Assembly: GCF_000344685.1 (NCBI RefSeq)
Contig: NW_006920413.1
Coordinates: 990,168-1,054,167, forward strand
Length of the DNA: 64,000 bases
DNA from: Gloeophyllum trabeum ATCC 11539
Lineage: Eukaryota > Basidiomycota > Agaricomycetes > Gloeophyllales > Gloeophyllaceae
Reading direction: 5' to 3'
In this document: piece by piece, positions 35,391-47,915 of the stretch
Numbering within the stretch: the stretch's first letter is position 1
Layout: each line of letters opens with the position of its first letter
The notes under the pieces: generated by a model
Database searches by the model: none
What the model was told of the DNA's origin: nothing
What the model saw: only the letters and a program-made list of their open reading frames with translations
Position numbers and translations under genes: made by a program

Positions 35391-37845
35391 TTAAACGTCA
35401 GCTAATACCTCCACAATGATGTCTTTTACAGTCCTTCTCTCCCACTCTAAATCCTCTTCCGGAGGCTTATACGTGGGAGGCGGCCCGACCGCGCAGAACA
35501 TGACGTTCCCCAGAACCTCGTCCCGAGGGCCATCGCGAACGCGCACTCGGTGGGACACCACTCTTGGCACGACCTTCGCGACATCCACCTCCGATATGTC
35601 CATCACCTCCTGATCTCCCTGCTCCTGATCCTCGATGTCAAGAGGATCGTCCTCACGATCCGGGTTCGGTTCTAGGTGACATCCCCCGCGCAGCTTGCGC
35701 GGGGCATCTGGATCATCGCCACCATCACCTTCCTTCCACTCCCAGCTCACTCGCACGGTTGTCATGTCGTCGATCTCACTCTCATAATTCTCCGTCCTCG
35801 TCGAAGCGGAGAGTTGCCTGGACCGGGTATGCGAATGCCTGCCTTGCAATTCGTCCAGGGTGGCGAGTCGTATTAAATCGGTGCCAGTGCTATCTCCGAA
35901 TATGACTCGGTAGGCGCGTACGAGGTCCTCGACGTCGATGTGCGCCCGCCTCGTTAGCATAGTCCCGTCCAGTTCCGGGTGGTGTCTAGTGGCGGCGAAG
36001 AGGTCGGCCACGTACAGTGACAGAGCCGGGTGAAGGTGAACGAGCGTTCGATCTTCCGCGAGTTCACGAAGATATTTCAGTTCCGATGATGACATTAGTC
36101 CTGTCCTGGCAGCAGTCCCAGGTAAATTCAGGTCGGAGCGCGATCGCGAATGGTGGGATAGGATAGATTCCCGAATGCTGCTTGTAAGAGCTATATTAGC
36201 ACTCATTGCGAATCTGTCTAGCTGCCGTGGTTCGTCAGGCATCAGCTGGGATCCGAACTAGTGGAGGAAGCGTGAACAACCCACCAGGCCATTGTGAATC
36301 GCCGGACGCTCCCGCTCATCCCACGGGCAAACATAGACCACAATGAAGTCAGTGGGCAGATTCCACACTTCGCCTCCGTCTTCGTCTATAACAAGGCGTT
36401 TGTCGGCCAGCATCTGCAAGAACGCCCTCTGGGCAGGAACGCCGACATGCTCCAGGCCTGAGATCACCACAGCCCTAGGTAGAGTGGACAGAGCGAACGT
36501 CGATGGAGTAGGTACGATGCCAGAGTCGCTGTCCGCGAGGGCTTGAGCGAGAGGGGGCCGGCCTTTCGCCCGCCTCCGGACTGTGTCCGGCGTTGTATTG
36601 AACGAGAACTCGGAGTGCTGTTCATCTCGAACCCGTACCGGGCTTAGCAACGGCGACGAAGACGTCGTAGTCGGTGTATTACTGTAGTTGTTGTAATCTG
36701 CGAAAGGGTTGATCACATTGGACCCGGACGCGGCCAGCTCGCTCGCATTGGACGAGGAGCGAGGGAGGAAAGAACCGGATGTGATCGTGCTGTGTGATTT
36801 GCGGGAGCTGGACCGTTTCTTCCGAGATGAAGCGGATGCCGACGGCTGTGGGAGGAAGAGGGAGCGCAGGAAGTCCCCCGGGGGCTGTCTGGATTTGCAC
36901 TTGACTTTCTGTGTTGTATACCCGAAGACGGCGGTGAGGATCTGCGAGGATAAGACAGGCACGTATTAGAGCCCAAAATAAAGGTGAGTAGTTCTGAAGG
37001 GCCAATGATCAAGAACTTCCGAGACGCAGGACGTTGTAGCATGACTGCTTGTAACGAGTCAAGCTAGTGACGCAAACGAGGTATAGCACCACGTCCGCGC
37101 CAACAATGCTCGGAAGGAGTCAAGGTGCGATATGAAGATGGAACGGCAGTTAGATAGGTACAGATACCTATTTCAGGCCGTAATATCACCATCAGCACGA
37201 AGTATGTGCTTCGGTGAGACTAGGCGTCAAAGAGCTAGACGAACTGCCATCTCTGCGTCAAGATACAATAGACAGCAATAGCAATGGATCCGGCCTAAGT
37301 TTATAATCCAAAGCGCAACCATCAGGCTACTCGTATGCTGCACCAGAATAGTGCTGAGACTATGGGTAACACAGCATACATCGCAGAACTAGCAGTCTCA
37401 GCGTAATTTATGGGGCGAAAACGGACTCGGAGGCCAGCTACGTGGTGCAGGGCATGTCGCCATGCTAGCCACCATATATGGCAAGACTGCGGGCCTGTAG
37501 CATGCGAGGGGAAGCGCCCAACCTTATGTTTGCGCCTCTTGGAGTCCCGTCAATAGCGACTTGATATGCCGCTAACGAAAGCGGCATCTCGAGCCCTATA
37601 GATGACAGCGCTTTCGCAGGTTGTGTCAAAATCTCTCGACTCACCGAGACAGCTATCTTCTGTACAACGCTGATATCCTCTTCATGCGTGCGGAGGATCA
37701 GGTTCTTGTCGCCAGCCGCAAGACACAGGAGCAGCGATTGAAATACGACTGGCTCTAAAGGAAGAGAGGGCGCAGCCGCCCTGAGCCTAGCCAAGAGATC
37801 AGGAAAGTAGTCCGAAGTCCCTGGGGGCGATGCGGGGCTGGCCAT
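35391..37845 (-). CDS. degenerate AAA+ protein, Mg-chelatase/MoxR-like
   Basis: This appears to be a fungal protein with a decayed AAA+ module. Exon 1 (67 codons, MASPASPPGTSDY) has LLLCLAAGDKNLILRT where a Walker A loop would sit, but lacks the GKT/S. After a 703-bp intron, TAVFGYTTQKVKCK and PPGDFLRSLFLPQ follow, then a Ser-rich linker. LPRAVVISGLEHVGVPAQRA and FLQMLADKRLVIDEDGG sit where Walker B and sensor 1 would be, then FIVVYVCPWDERERP. LDRFAMSANIAL and LYVADLFAATRHHPELDG with DVEDLVRAYRVIFGD match the Mg-chelatase/MoxR lid. A long acidic C-terminus ends VKDIIVEVLADV. ATP hydrolysis is doubtful. The function is unknown. The splice from NGL to LDRF at about 36280-36210 is inferred. Confidence 0.72.
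36942..37644 (-). other. 703-bp intron of the AAA-like gene
   Basis: The donor GTGAGT (37644) and acceptor CTCGCAG (36942) join two phase-0 exons whose proteins continue sensibly (KIAVS to ILTAVFGY). Most introns in this window are 50-60 nt, so this one is more than ten times the usual size. It carries a perfect 8-bp hairpin (ATGCCGCT / AGCGGCAT) near 37565-37586, but no gene. Confidence 0.55.
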
Positions 37846-38633
37846 CTGACTTCCGCTAGCAGTGACTCGTAGCCTATGAGAACCCGTATGGTGCAGTAGG
37901 ACGTAGAAGGTAAGCCAGTCTTGATGGTAGTGGCGAGCAGGTATGGCGGGCCGCTGCGCAGACTGGTATCCACCGCCACTGATGATGGCTGCTTAAAGGG
38001 GTCTGCAGATATCAGTAGTCTATTGGACCCGCCCTGATTCTGAGTCTGACCACTGGTAGGGGAAGTAAAAGCAAGGACTAGCGGCCACAGTCTGCCCTGC
38101 TTGTGGCAGGCGCCTGTGGCAACGCGGCAACTCAGCCGCTGAAGAACACAGGCGTGTCTGATCTCAAATCTCGCGTAACTGATTTAATTATGACTGAGGA
38201 CGCTTAGATGGGGAGTCGTAAGACATACGATACCCATTACTCACCCCCTTGCGAACGAGCTGTAAATCGAGGACACGGTGGTGAGAGCGCGCACCATGAG
38301 GAAAGAGGGCACGCGTATGATGGCCGACGGTCAGTCGGAAAAGGGGATAAATGCGGATTGCGAGTCGACATGGCGATGGGAGAATTCAGCAACTATAGCA
38401 GCCTGTTAAAACCCTCGTAAGGTGGCCATTTAGGACCGAATCCGCCCGGGTCAGGCGCCTCATTTCTTTTTTATATTACTAAAGGGAATTTGCACTGGAG
38501 TGTAGCTTCTGTCAGTCTGTTCTTATCTGCCCGTTCATCCCGCGGCGTGTAGTCCGCGTTTCGCTTTCACCCGGCCTGGCGCTCCCTCCTTTCCTTCTCC
38601 CCCGACATCGACCAGCGTTTCCGCGGGAGACGC
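37846..38633. other. divergent intergenic region
   Basis: This gap holds the promoters of the AAA-like gene (-) and the surface protein (+). A short plus-strand frame (38208-38420) has no recognisable motif. CCTGTGGCA-type words recur near 38090-38150. Nothing else is supported. Confidence 0.45.
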
Positions 38634-41307
38634 ATGGCGGGCAACACAACCATCGACCTACAGATCGATGACTCGTCCCCCACCGTCTCCTACCTGCCTT
38701 ACCCCGACTCTCTCACCGTTCCCCCGGACGTGCTAGGCGGCTGGACACCCTCGTTCTCCAACGCGACGCTCACGAGCCTGGGGGAAGTGGGGAGCGGCGA
38801 GAGCCTGCACACGACGTCCAGAGACGGCGCGACTCTGTCCATCCTGTGGTTTGGTGCGTACTCCGATCACCCTTGCGTCTGCCTGCCGTAAGACTTTGGC
38901 ATGTCTAGGGAATGGCATCCAGCTCTTTGGCAATCTGTCCGATGCCACGTACGACATCTTGCTCGATGGAACGTCACAGTCGTCGTTCAATTCATCGTTG
39001 GAACAGAATATCCTGGCAGAGTTCAGCAATTTGCCAAATGCGGATCACAATATAACCCTTCGGACACGCATTGGTTCACCTACTGCTGGTCTATCCTTTG
39101 ATAGCGCATTCATAACTACGTCGACCGACCTAATCAAGTGCGTCTCTCCATATCGCATCCACTCTGCTATTCATGTTAGTGTCTGTTCGTGATCGTAGCG
39201 CTACTGTAGCGGCAGTAGCTGTTGACATACATTCTATAACTTTCTCCGGTTCATGGGGTTATCAGTTCACGCCGGTAGTCCGGGGCGAGCAGTTCCCATT
39301 TTACGTTTCGAACGCCGCCGGAGATACTGCGACACTAAATTTCAGCGGTTAGTCCTCTGTGCCTGTGCAGAACTTGCCGTATGTCGTGATGCACTGATAC
39401 ACGTGCACCTGTCACTTTCGTTAATATGCAGGGAGCGCCATTACTGTCTCGGGGTTCCGGAATGACGGGTCTGGCAGATATAATGTTACTCTAGACGGCA
39501 CCACCACCTCGTTCGACGGCCAGTCCTCCTTCACTGAACCCGCGTTGCTGTTCTACGCGACGGGGCTCAATCCCTCGATGTCTCACACTTTGACGTTTAC
39601 GAACGCCGATGCTCGCACTTTGGCCATAGGATCTGTAAATGTCACGACCGTCTCCGGAGGCTGCAGGTAAGTTATGGCCATCAAGCTCACTCTGCTGCTC
39701 ATTCTAACGGCTCAATGTCTGCCCCTCTTGCACTGTCGAATTTGAAATTCATTCATAGATCCTGCGGAGGTAGCGGAAGTCTCTCGTCATCAAGAGGCTA
39801 TCCACGAGGAACGATAATCGGGCTCGCGACAGCATCTGCGATCGCTTTCCTGATCCTCATCATTCTTGTCATGCTCGTCCTCTGGAGGCGGCGGCGCGCC
39901 CTCCTCCACAACAAGCGTTGCCGCGCGATGAACCTGTTCTCGCCTTTCTCCCGAAAACGCGGACCCCCAGACTTCGTCGACATCCGCCCCGACATCGGCT
40001 CTGACTACGGATACGGTATCAAGACGCCACCCGAGGCGCTGTCCCGGCCGATGAGCGAAGCGACGCTCCGGAAGCCGTCGTACATGAGTTTCACCATGGG
40101 CGGGCGGCTGTCCCCCAACTGGCAGTTCCCGAGGCCGCCGAGAGAGTACGCGCCACACTCCCAACGGAATAGTGCAGCCCGGTACTCCGACGTCATCGAT
40201 ATCTCGAGGCCGACACCGCCACTCTCGCCGGCCCCTCACCACCATACCCGAGACAGCAGCAGGGGTGGCCTCCTTGCATTCGATGCGCAAATACAGGAAG
40301 TCGAAGGGGATAATGCTCACGATGATCGGAACTCGCCCGATTTCCCGGTTTCGGTGGTCTCGAGGCGGTCAAAAGAGTTCCCGACGCCATCGCAAGTCGC
40401 TTATTCCGGTGACATTCCTCTAGCGGTCACGCCACACTCTATGGGGCGGCACGCGTATGCGAATGTCAGAGACAGTACCGGTGGTAGCCTGGTGGACAGC
40501 CATCTCTCGGACGAGATGCGCCAGCAAGAAGAGGAATATTTGTCGGTCAGGAATGTCAGTCCTTTCAGGGTCTCGTTTCCCCGGACAATCAACGGGAAAT
40601 CCAGGCCGTCGTCTCAGCCACCTACCGCGCCTTCTGCCCAGGTTCCAGATGTTCCGCAGGTGACTGTTGAGCAGCCGGCCCAACTGCGGGCCTCAGCGTC
40701 GTCGCTCCGGCGGGCTCGCGATCAAGTTTTCTCGTTTCTGGATTTTTCTTCCTCTTCGTCTTCAAGTCGGAAGCATCGTTCTGAGATATCCTCCCATTCT
40801 GCTGCCACCTCCCATTCGCAGCCATCTTCACTATATGCCACAGAGCATATGCCTAGTAACAGAGAGTCAGTCGCTTCCCAACCACCTAACCGCGCTTCCC
40901 TCCCCGTCCCAGCCGACAATAGACATCCAACCCTCGGTATTGTTACTGAACCCACCCCGCCTCTCCCCTCTCGCCGAGAATCGAGGCGCCTGTCGGAAAT
41001 CAACTCTCCAACGGACAGTATACCTATGTCAGTGTCCGACATCCAGTTCCGTCATCCGGATGACGGTGACTCGGATGTAAGCCCTTCCAGACGCACGAGC
41101 GGCTCTCACCGACCTCCCCATCCCCCGTTGCCTCCGACGCCATCTTCCACAAACATGTTTGCCACCCCGCCCTTAATTGCGCAGAAACTGCTCGGGAGAG
41201 CACCGGGAGGCTCGACGTCTACCCAAGCTCGACCGCAGGGTCCCCGACCTAGCTCATCATCTGGGAAGCCGGCCGGATACGTCCCGGGCATGATTAGACC
41301 GCGGTAG
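38634..41307 (+). CDS. single-pass surface protein with beta-sandwich repeats, unknown
   Basis: I know no name for this, but its form is common in mushrooms: two N-terminal beta-sandwich-like domains, one membrane helix and a long disordered cytosolic tail. The N-terminus MAGNTTIDLQIDDSSPTVSY has no signal peptide. Domain 1 continues with GNGIQLFGNLSDATYDILLD. Domain 2 has GSAITVSGFRNDGSGRYNVT, then a short Ser/Gly linker. Several N-x-S/T sites suit an extracellular or luminal location. The helix IIGLATASAIAFLILIILVM is followed by WRRRRALLHNKR, a stop-transfer patch. The tail (about 450 residues) is Ser/Pro/Arg-rich and ends PAGYVPGMIRPR. About five short introns, the last before the membrane helix. 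Sensing or anchoring of the wall is inference only. Confidence 0.65.
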
Positions 41308-41777
41308 CCATCGCCAATGTGGCATTGCGTGCATGTGCCCGAACTCAGTGCTATATTTCTTTGCATCTACGATTAGGCATTCCCGATGGCTCGTCCTAAC
41401 CATCAGTACCAGAGGTTTGCTTGGCGCAGCGACCTCCTTCCTTCGAAACAGTCCACGAACTATGCTCCTGTTACTGACCCCGATGCCAGCTCACGAATTG
41501 CCCACGTCTTTCCCTACGAACCAACTCTTCTCTGGGTGTACGGCATCCGGGATCAAGGACTTGTAACATATACCACACTGCATTGATATCGTGCTCACCG
41601 CATCTTGTATCTTTACAATACAATCTAGCTAGCCGCGCATCCAATATCCGAACGGTGTATTAGGGCAGAAAACGGCATTAATCCGGGGAGTATTGGGGTT
41701 ATTGTATAATAACGAGGATAATCATTGCCTGGCCTCGCCAGCATGTCGCTACTCATTTCCCACCCATTACGTGGTAC
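41308..41777. other. tail-to-tail intergenic region
   Basis: The space between two converging genes should hold both 3' UTRs. Short frames around 41333-41586 are not supported. No structure is evident. Confidence 0.5.
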
Positions 41778-44700
41778 TCAGGAGGGAGGCGCGGTATCTC
41801 TTCTCAAACCGAAACTGACAAGACGCCTGACATCCATGAAGACGTCGCGCTTTTGGGGCGTGCCTTCCGGCTTCGGTTGAGACTCGATGCTGGGGACAGG
41901 GCTTGGCAATGGAGGGGATCCTAGACCGGAGAGCCCGTCCTTCCCCACTAGCAAGCTGGGCAGGTTTATGCGGCTACCGCTGGGGCTCATCAGGCTGGCT
42001 GTTTGGGACGCCGCAGGTGGATCCATATCAAGGGAAGACAGGAAAGAGGTGCTTTCCAGGTCCCGTTTGGTGCTCGTCGTGGTGACAAAGGTGTCCAACA
42101 AACTGTTCTGTTCGGTCTTCGGCGTACCTTTCAGATCCAGAATCTAGGAAAGGATATGTCAGAAAGATCTCGAGATATGATGGAGATTAATATTACTTTC
42201 TGGAAGTTGGAGAAGGAGTCGTCGCCGATCTGTAGAATGTAATTCAAAATAAAACCATCCGCAGGATCCTGAGTGGCGATTAGTTCCGAGTTCATGGAAA
42301 TGACAAGCCGTGGAACGTACGATGGGTGTTACGATGACCTTCAGAAGCGCTTCCAGCCTCGTGGTGCTCTTCGTGACGCTCCGAGCATAACTGTAGCTGA
42401 CTGAGAATTCCGATATACCGATTGGACAGAAATAGCGTACCTGGATGACGAATCGCCGGCGTATTTCAGCAGTGAAGCTTTGACTGCCTGCAAGTCTATC
42501 AGCAACTACAGTAGTAAAGACTCAGTCACTAGCAACTCAAAATATCAGGGCTGACTCATTACCTGCTCGGCGCCTATCTCCTTCAACGGCCTGCTCTTAA
42601 CGAGTGCATTGGTAAACCGTGTCAGAATAAGACTATCGAGGTGGCAACGATCCGTCAAATAACCATGTTACGTTTGGTAGGACAGCGCGACTCACCTCGA
42701 AGCTTTGTCTAAGAAATTCCGGAAGTATTTCTTCTGCTCCACCATAGGCTTGACCATGTCGACGACCTGCTCTATCGCATTGACTAAGTCAGGCACGTAA
42801 GGCGATTGTCCGGACACCTGGTTCAAGTTCGCCCAAGACGTCCGGGTCATAGTCAAGAACGAGGGCTCGCAGGCTGCTTCCAGTTCCCTGAGCAGGACTG
42901 CTATGGCCGCTGAAACAACACTAGGCGGCCATCGTCAGCATCAGTCTACACGATAATGTGAAGATTGGTACCTGACGAAGATGTCTTGTTCAGCCTGGAA
43001 CGTGATCTTCTCCTTGAAGTCGTCATTGATCTTCTCCCGTATAGTCTCTCCGAGCTACGCGACAGTCAGTTGGCATGGTACATTGTCGAGATCATATCAA
43101 GAGCGACGTACCTCTGCCGCTGTCCGTTGGCAGTAATCCGCAGTGTTGATGAGCATGCAGGCGTTCTTCAACTCGTTCGCGTCGTACCGCGTTTCCGTGG
43201 ACTTGCGAGGCTGAGTAGGAGGTCTGCAATGTATCCATTAAAATAGCCCACGATATGCGGAATAAGGGACACCCACTTTTTCAAGCCCGCAATCAACACG
43301 TCCTCTAGTCGTTGCGTAAGCCCCACGCACTAACCTAAACCAGAGAGAAATTGGAACTAACCAGCATACGTCCTCAACCACTTCTTCAGCACCTCTCCCA
43401 AGTCGTACAGCGTCTTCCCGGTGGACAACTTCGCACACGCCTCGAGGCTCTGCCGATAGACGTAAAACAGCTCCGTCGACGACGGCAGGACTACGACTGG
43501 AGGCGCCTCGGCTTCGTCGCCGTGCTCAGAGGCAGACGCAGTGTCAATCGAGAGGCGGGGTTTAGCGGACTTGGAGGCCAGATGCGGGGCAAGCATGTTC
43601 GCGATCGCCCTGTGCAGATAAATCATGAGACTAACTGTACACAGGAGACAGAGAACAAATGCGTACTTGTCTTGCGCGTCTACGAATACGCCCAGGTGCG
43701 GCTCGAATGCCGAGGAGATTGGCCTGATCGGGCGGGAGGACGAGGGCGACGACGCCTCGAGGATCTCCTTGAGCTATTGATCGTCAGCGTCCCAGCCTGT
43801 ACCTGGAAGACGAACAGACCAACCGGGGCACCGAGCTTCCTCGCCATCGACGCCTCAAAGTCGAGCGTCTGCTGTAGCGTATCCAGGAGCAACTTCACGT
43901 CTAGAGCCGACCCTGCCTTCGACAGCAGGCCCACCATATCCTCCCTTACCACGTACCCAATATCAATCAACACTGCGCATATACCCTCCCGCATACCCCA
44001 GCGCACTTACCTCGTAAAGTCGACAAACTTCGCCACGAGCGCCCAGCCGACACGCCACTCCTCGGGCCACGCGCCGGCCGCCTCCGCGTCGTGCCCCTGC
44101 AGCACGCGCCCGAACCAGCGGAAGCGCCGCTCGACGTTGTCAAGCCCGCCCGCCTCGTCCGTCGCCTTGAAGATGCGGCGGTACTCGCGCAGCTGGAGCG
44201 CAACGTAGCGGTCGACGAGCTGCGCGCGGACGTCGGGGCCGAGGAGGTCGGCGCAGAGGCAGGCGGCGTAGAGGGTTTGGTGCGAGGGGGAGGCGGAGGT
44301 GTGCATGTGGCTGGGAGGGAATGGGGGTGAGTAGGCACGCGGGTAGGAGGATGGGGACGTACAATGCCTCGAAGTCTTTGTCGATCTTGGTTCGGAGGTC
44401 GCCTTGAATTTCTTGGATGCGTCTCCATATTTGAGATATACGCTGGATGGAGGTGTACGACTTGAAAGTTGCCGAGATCTCCTTCACTGCCTGTAGTTAA
44501 GACAAGTATTGGGCATATAGTGTATGCACGAGCGAAGGAGGACTCACGCCTAAGCTGTTGACTATCTCATCATATCTCTTCTCGGCGACCTGCTCCTCCA
44601 GTTGATTGAGCGCATTCACTAAGCATGGATTGTCTCGTGAGGACTGGGGGCAATCTAAAGAGTACAAACACGAACCGAGCATCTGCAGCCGCTTCAATGT

Positions 44701-45244
44701 CGTCATGCTCAGTATGAGATTCTTCTTCGCGAGGTCGAGGACTTGTATGTCCTTTGTGATATCCCTGACCACTGCTTCGGACTCTGCGGCCTTTTCGCGA
44801 ATGCGGGACATTTGTCCCAGCAGATCCTGACAGTAGCAGCATCGCAATTGGCGCACGGATTGAGAGGTAGACTGCAGACACTCACTGAAATCATCTCCTG
44901 GATGAGTTGCATCCTCCTCGGATTCTGATCCCTGCGCAGCTGCTCATGCAGCGCGTCGATCTCCCTCTGCAGTTGTTCCTCATCCTGGGCGAGTTTAGCT
45001 TGCACGCTTTCTATCTTCGCCAGCGACGCCTCTACCCCAACCCATTGTCAATACCTCCCTGTTGTTACTTGACCTGTACGCTTCACGAACCGTCCGGAAA
45101 GTACGAGTTGAGCACTTGCACCGGGTTGAAGTCGTCGGCGAGCGCGTTAAGCGGGTCATCCTCGGCTTCCTGGATGTTCAGCACGCGCTGGAGAGATAGA
45201 ATGAGCTCGTGGGGGAGGGGTCCGTCGGTGCGCGTCGCGTACAT
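41778..45244 (-). CDS. VPS53: GARP complex subunit VPS53
   Basis: This is Vps53, a subunit of the GARP/EARP tethering complexes that receive endosome-derived vesicles at the trans-Golgi. Exon 1 reads MYATRTDGPLPHELILSLQ and FNPVQVLNSYFP, the conserved N-terminal motif. The coiled-coil part follows: QAKLAQDEEQLQREIDALHE and KNLILSMTTLKRLQML, then EKRYDEIVNSLGAV. The alpha-solenoid region has LYAACLCADLLGPDVRAQLV and RRFRWFGRVLQGHD. Most diagnostic is VVLPSSTELFYVYRQSLEAC with AKLSTGKTLYDLGEVLKKWL. The C-terminal exon, LLDTFVTTTSTKRDLES, is Ser/Pro-rich and ends GLRRDTAPPS. More than ten short introns; roughly 880 residues. Arl1, which depends on ARL3, binds GARP, so the ARL3-type gene at 3.3 kb acts in the same route. 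Confidence 0.9.
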
Positions 45245-45383
45245 GGCTGAAGGGGACAGGTGTCACGGCCTGAGATGTGCTTCATGACAGTGACATCTCG
45301 ACAAGTCGACAGTCGTGACATAGCGAATTGTATCCTCTGCGACATAATATACATAACAATAAATTTACTTCCCCCAAGCAGTG

Positions 45384-46054
45384 CTATAACGGTCCGGCAA
45401 GCTTGGTCAACTGTTCCAGCGCGTCCTCCATCTGCTTCTCAGTCGTGTCCGCGGCATCCACCACGACCACCCCGTCCTCCCCCTCAGGGCTCTCCAGCGT
45501 CGCCAGCTGACTATCCAACATACCCACCTTCATATAATGCCCCTTCCGCTTCTCCATCCTGTCCTTCAGCAACTCCCTATCGCCCTTGATGAACACGAAA
45601 TACGTAGGCAATGTATTCGGATGCGGCGGGTCGAGATGGTCCGGCACCGACTTCGGCTTATACGTCCCCCTCAGTATATCCCGATAATACTTCTTCAGCG
45701 CCGAGCACGTAACCACGATCCCGCGGCGGCCCTTGTGCGCTGCGTCCGTCTCCTGCTCGACCGCGACGTGCTCCGTCGTCGTGCGGATGAGCTCCAGCCA
45801 CGGCTCGCGGTCAGCGTCGTTCAGCGGGTGCCCCGCCGCCATCTTGTCGATGTTCGCCTTCGGGTGCAGGTCGTCGCCCTCGATGTAGGGCATGCCCAGG
45901 TGCTTGGAGAGCGCCGTGGCGAGGGTCGTTTTGCCGGTGCCGCAGACGCCCTGGGGGTTCGTGTCAATGGCAGCGTCGCGTCTCGAAAGGAGGGACCCAC
46001 CATGACGACGATGAGCATAGGATGGTTCTCCTTCGGATGAGGTGCGTCGGACAT
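45384..46054 (-). CDS. gluconokinase
   Basis: This is gluconate kinase (GntK type), which phosphorylates D-gluconate to 6-phosphogluconate with ATP and feeds the pentose phosphate route. Exon 1, MSDAPHPKENHPMLIVVM, ends at a GTGGGT donor; exon 2 begins GVCGTGKTTLATALSKHLG, a full P-loop. Further family marks are YIEGDDLHPKANIDKMAAGH with PLNDADREPWLELI, ALKKYYRDILRG, TYFVFIKGDRELLKDRMEKR and KGHYMKVGMLDSQLATLE. It ends EQLTKLAGPL. One intron, about 200 residues, a normal length. It lies 139 bp upstream-to-downstream of VPS53 on the same strand. Confidence 0.95.
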
Positions 46055-46645
46055 GATGACTGTAGACGTGTGATCGAATGGGTACCGGCAAGGAAAAGCA
46101 AGACTATAAAGGATGACCCAAATTAACACTGCGAGGTACATTCTGGCATACGTGTATTGCAGGATACGCACTATACTTTGGTTTACTGCTAGCGCTGACA
46201 CGCACTGATCCTGCTGAGTAAGTGGGGCTCTAGCATAATAACAGTATTTTAGCGCTTTCAGCTTCGCAGCAGAGCTTGGATTTATACCTGCTATCCGCAG
46301 AGCGAGACTTGCTGTCTCCAGCTGCGCAGAGGGGACTTGGGGAAGCAAGAAACTGGAAGTGAGGGAAGGCGAAACATCGGATCGGACAGATTGAACATGA
46401 TGTCAGCCAGTGCATGCACTTTGCAGCAACGGAGACGCGGGCCGGATTTACCGACGATAGAATCGAGCCGATCATGGCAGGAATTATACACGAAAAGTGC
46501 ACTGATGCCTCGGTATGTTGCAATCAAGCTAAACGTACACTAGTGATGAGACAGGGTAGTATAAACTATCTGCATACGGAAGAGAAAAATAAAATCTAGA
46601 GGTATGTGTTGAGAGCCAAGCCAGATGAAGCACGGACGCAGCCAT
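46055..46645. other. intergenic, no gene recognised
   Basis: The gap holds the gluconokinase promoter and the 3' flank of the next minus-strand gene. Short overlapping frames on both strands lack motifs. Confidence 0.5.
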
Positions 46646-47915
46646 TCAAGTAAGCAAAGACTCCTGAACCCCAGGGACATGGCCAGAGTCACCAGTACTG
46701 CAGGAGAACTTGGCGGAAGCAGCCGACCTGCGGAGAGCGCACCATTCTTTCTTGTAGGCCACCGAGCGGCCAGCGCGAATCCCTCTCGTCCGTGGTTTCT
46801 TCACGGTTTCGACTGGTTTCTTCTCCGCGACGGCTACGGGAGTCTTCTGTATAGGTAGAGAGTTCGTGGCGTTGGATAAGGCAGAGCGTCTTTCCTTCCT
46901 GTTTGAAACGGGAGCCTTGTCTATCCGCTTCTGGACAGCACCGGAAAGGACCGATTTCATGACTTGACCGCGTATCGTACGAGCATGGTTTTGGTTTTCC
47001 AAAGCTTCGCCGAAGGACAATGGTACGGAGTCATTCTTTGCGACATCCTCCGAGCAAGTGTTTGCGTCCTCATGGTGCACGCTATCGGCCTCCGAGATAC
47101 TGAGTTCTCCAGAGACGTCCGAGTCAGTGGCAGTGGCCGCACTTAGCTCCTCGGTTTCGACCAGGTCGGTGCGAGAGATACCGCTACTTTGCTGCTGTTG
47201 AAGGAGAACGATGGTCAGCACCAGCTCTACGCACTCGGAAGTGCGTGTCACTCACGAAGACCGTCCTCCGCGAGTCCAAGGGCAAGAAGTACCCTAGAGA
47301 TCGCAATCGCACGACCTGACTTAGTTGTGAACGACGAAACGTCGCGACGGTCTTCCAAGTTATAAGGCTTATGCAGACCACCAGCATAATAACCGGAGTG
47401 AAGAAGCAACCAGCCAAAATATCTTGCAATGTCTCGATCGTCGTGTAAACTTGAGCCCTTTGGAACAGGTTTCGCATGACCAGGGGTAGCACCGAAGAGC
47501 AGACGTGTTTTACGTGTGTCCACGAGCATACAAAGAGCCAGGATACCGATTCGTTCGCAAACACGTATAGGAGGCCTAGTCCATCCATAGGAAGCATGTC
47601 GTCCTCGTCCAGTAGAAGACCCTTGAGAGACTGGAATGGATCAGCCCATCGATAGCATTCAGCACCGTTGTTTGGGTCTTCAGAGATGTCGCCCGCCTGG
47701 ATAACGGCGGGAATCACCGCGACAAAATCCACAGGGAATATTTCTTCCTGGACAGAGTCGGATGGAACGCCAGGTAGGAAACCAGTCAGCAAGCCCTTGA
47801 CAGTATCCACTGGGGCGAGACTTCTTTGAACCAGCGAGTGAGAGATATCGTCGACCGGGACGACGAGCATTGAGACCATAAACGCCATGAACAGGTGGAA
47901 AACGGTCAGGAACAT
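46646..47915 (-). CDS. membrane protein of unknown function
   Basis: I do not recognise this gene. From ATG 47915 the product starts MFLTVFHLFMAFMVSMLVVP, a signal peptide or anchor. A luminal-type region of about 150 residues follows (DFVAVIPAVIQAGD, DPNNGAECYRWADPFQSL), with NES and cysteine residues. A membrane helix, GCFFTPVIMLVVCISLITW, precedes RRSQLSQVVRLRSLG and, after one intron, a disordered acidic then basic tail (KKPVETVKKPRTRG) ending VQESLLT. It may thus be type I with a cytosolic tail. An upstream ATG at 48070 with a short exon spliced into the frame near LLSPICAPSV is possible, which would extend the N-terminus. Confidence 0.55.
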
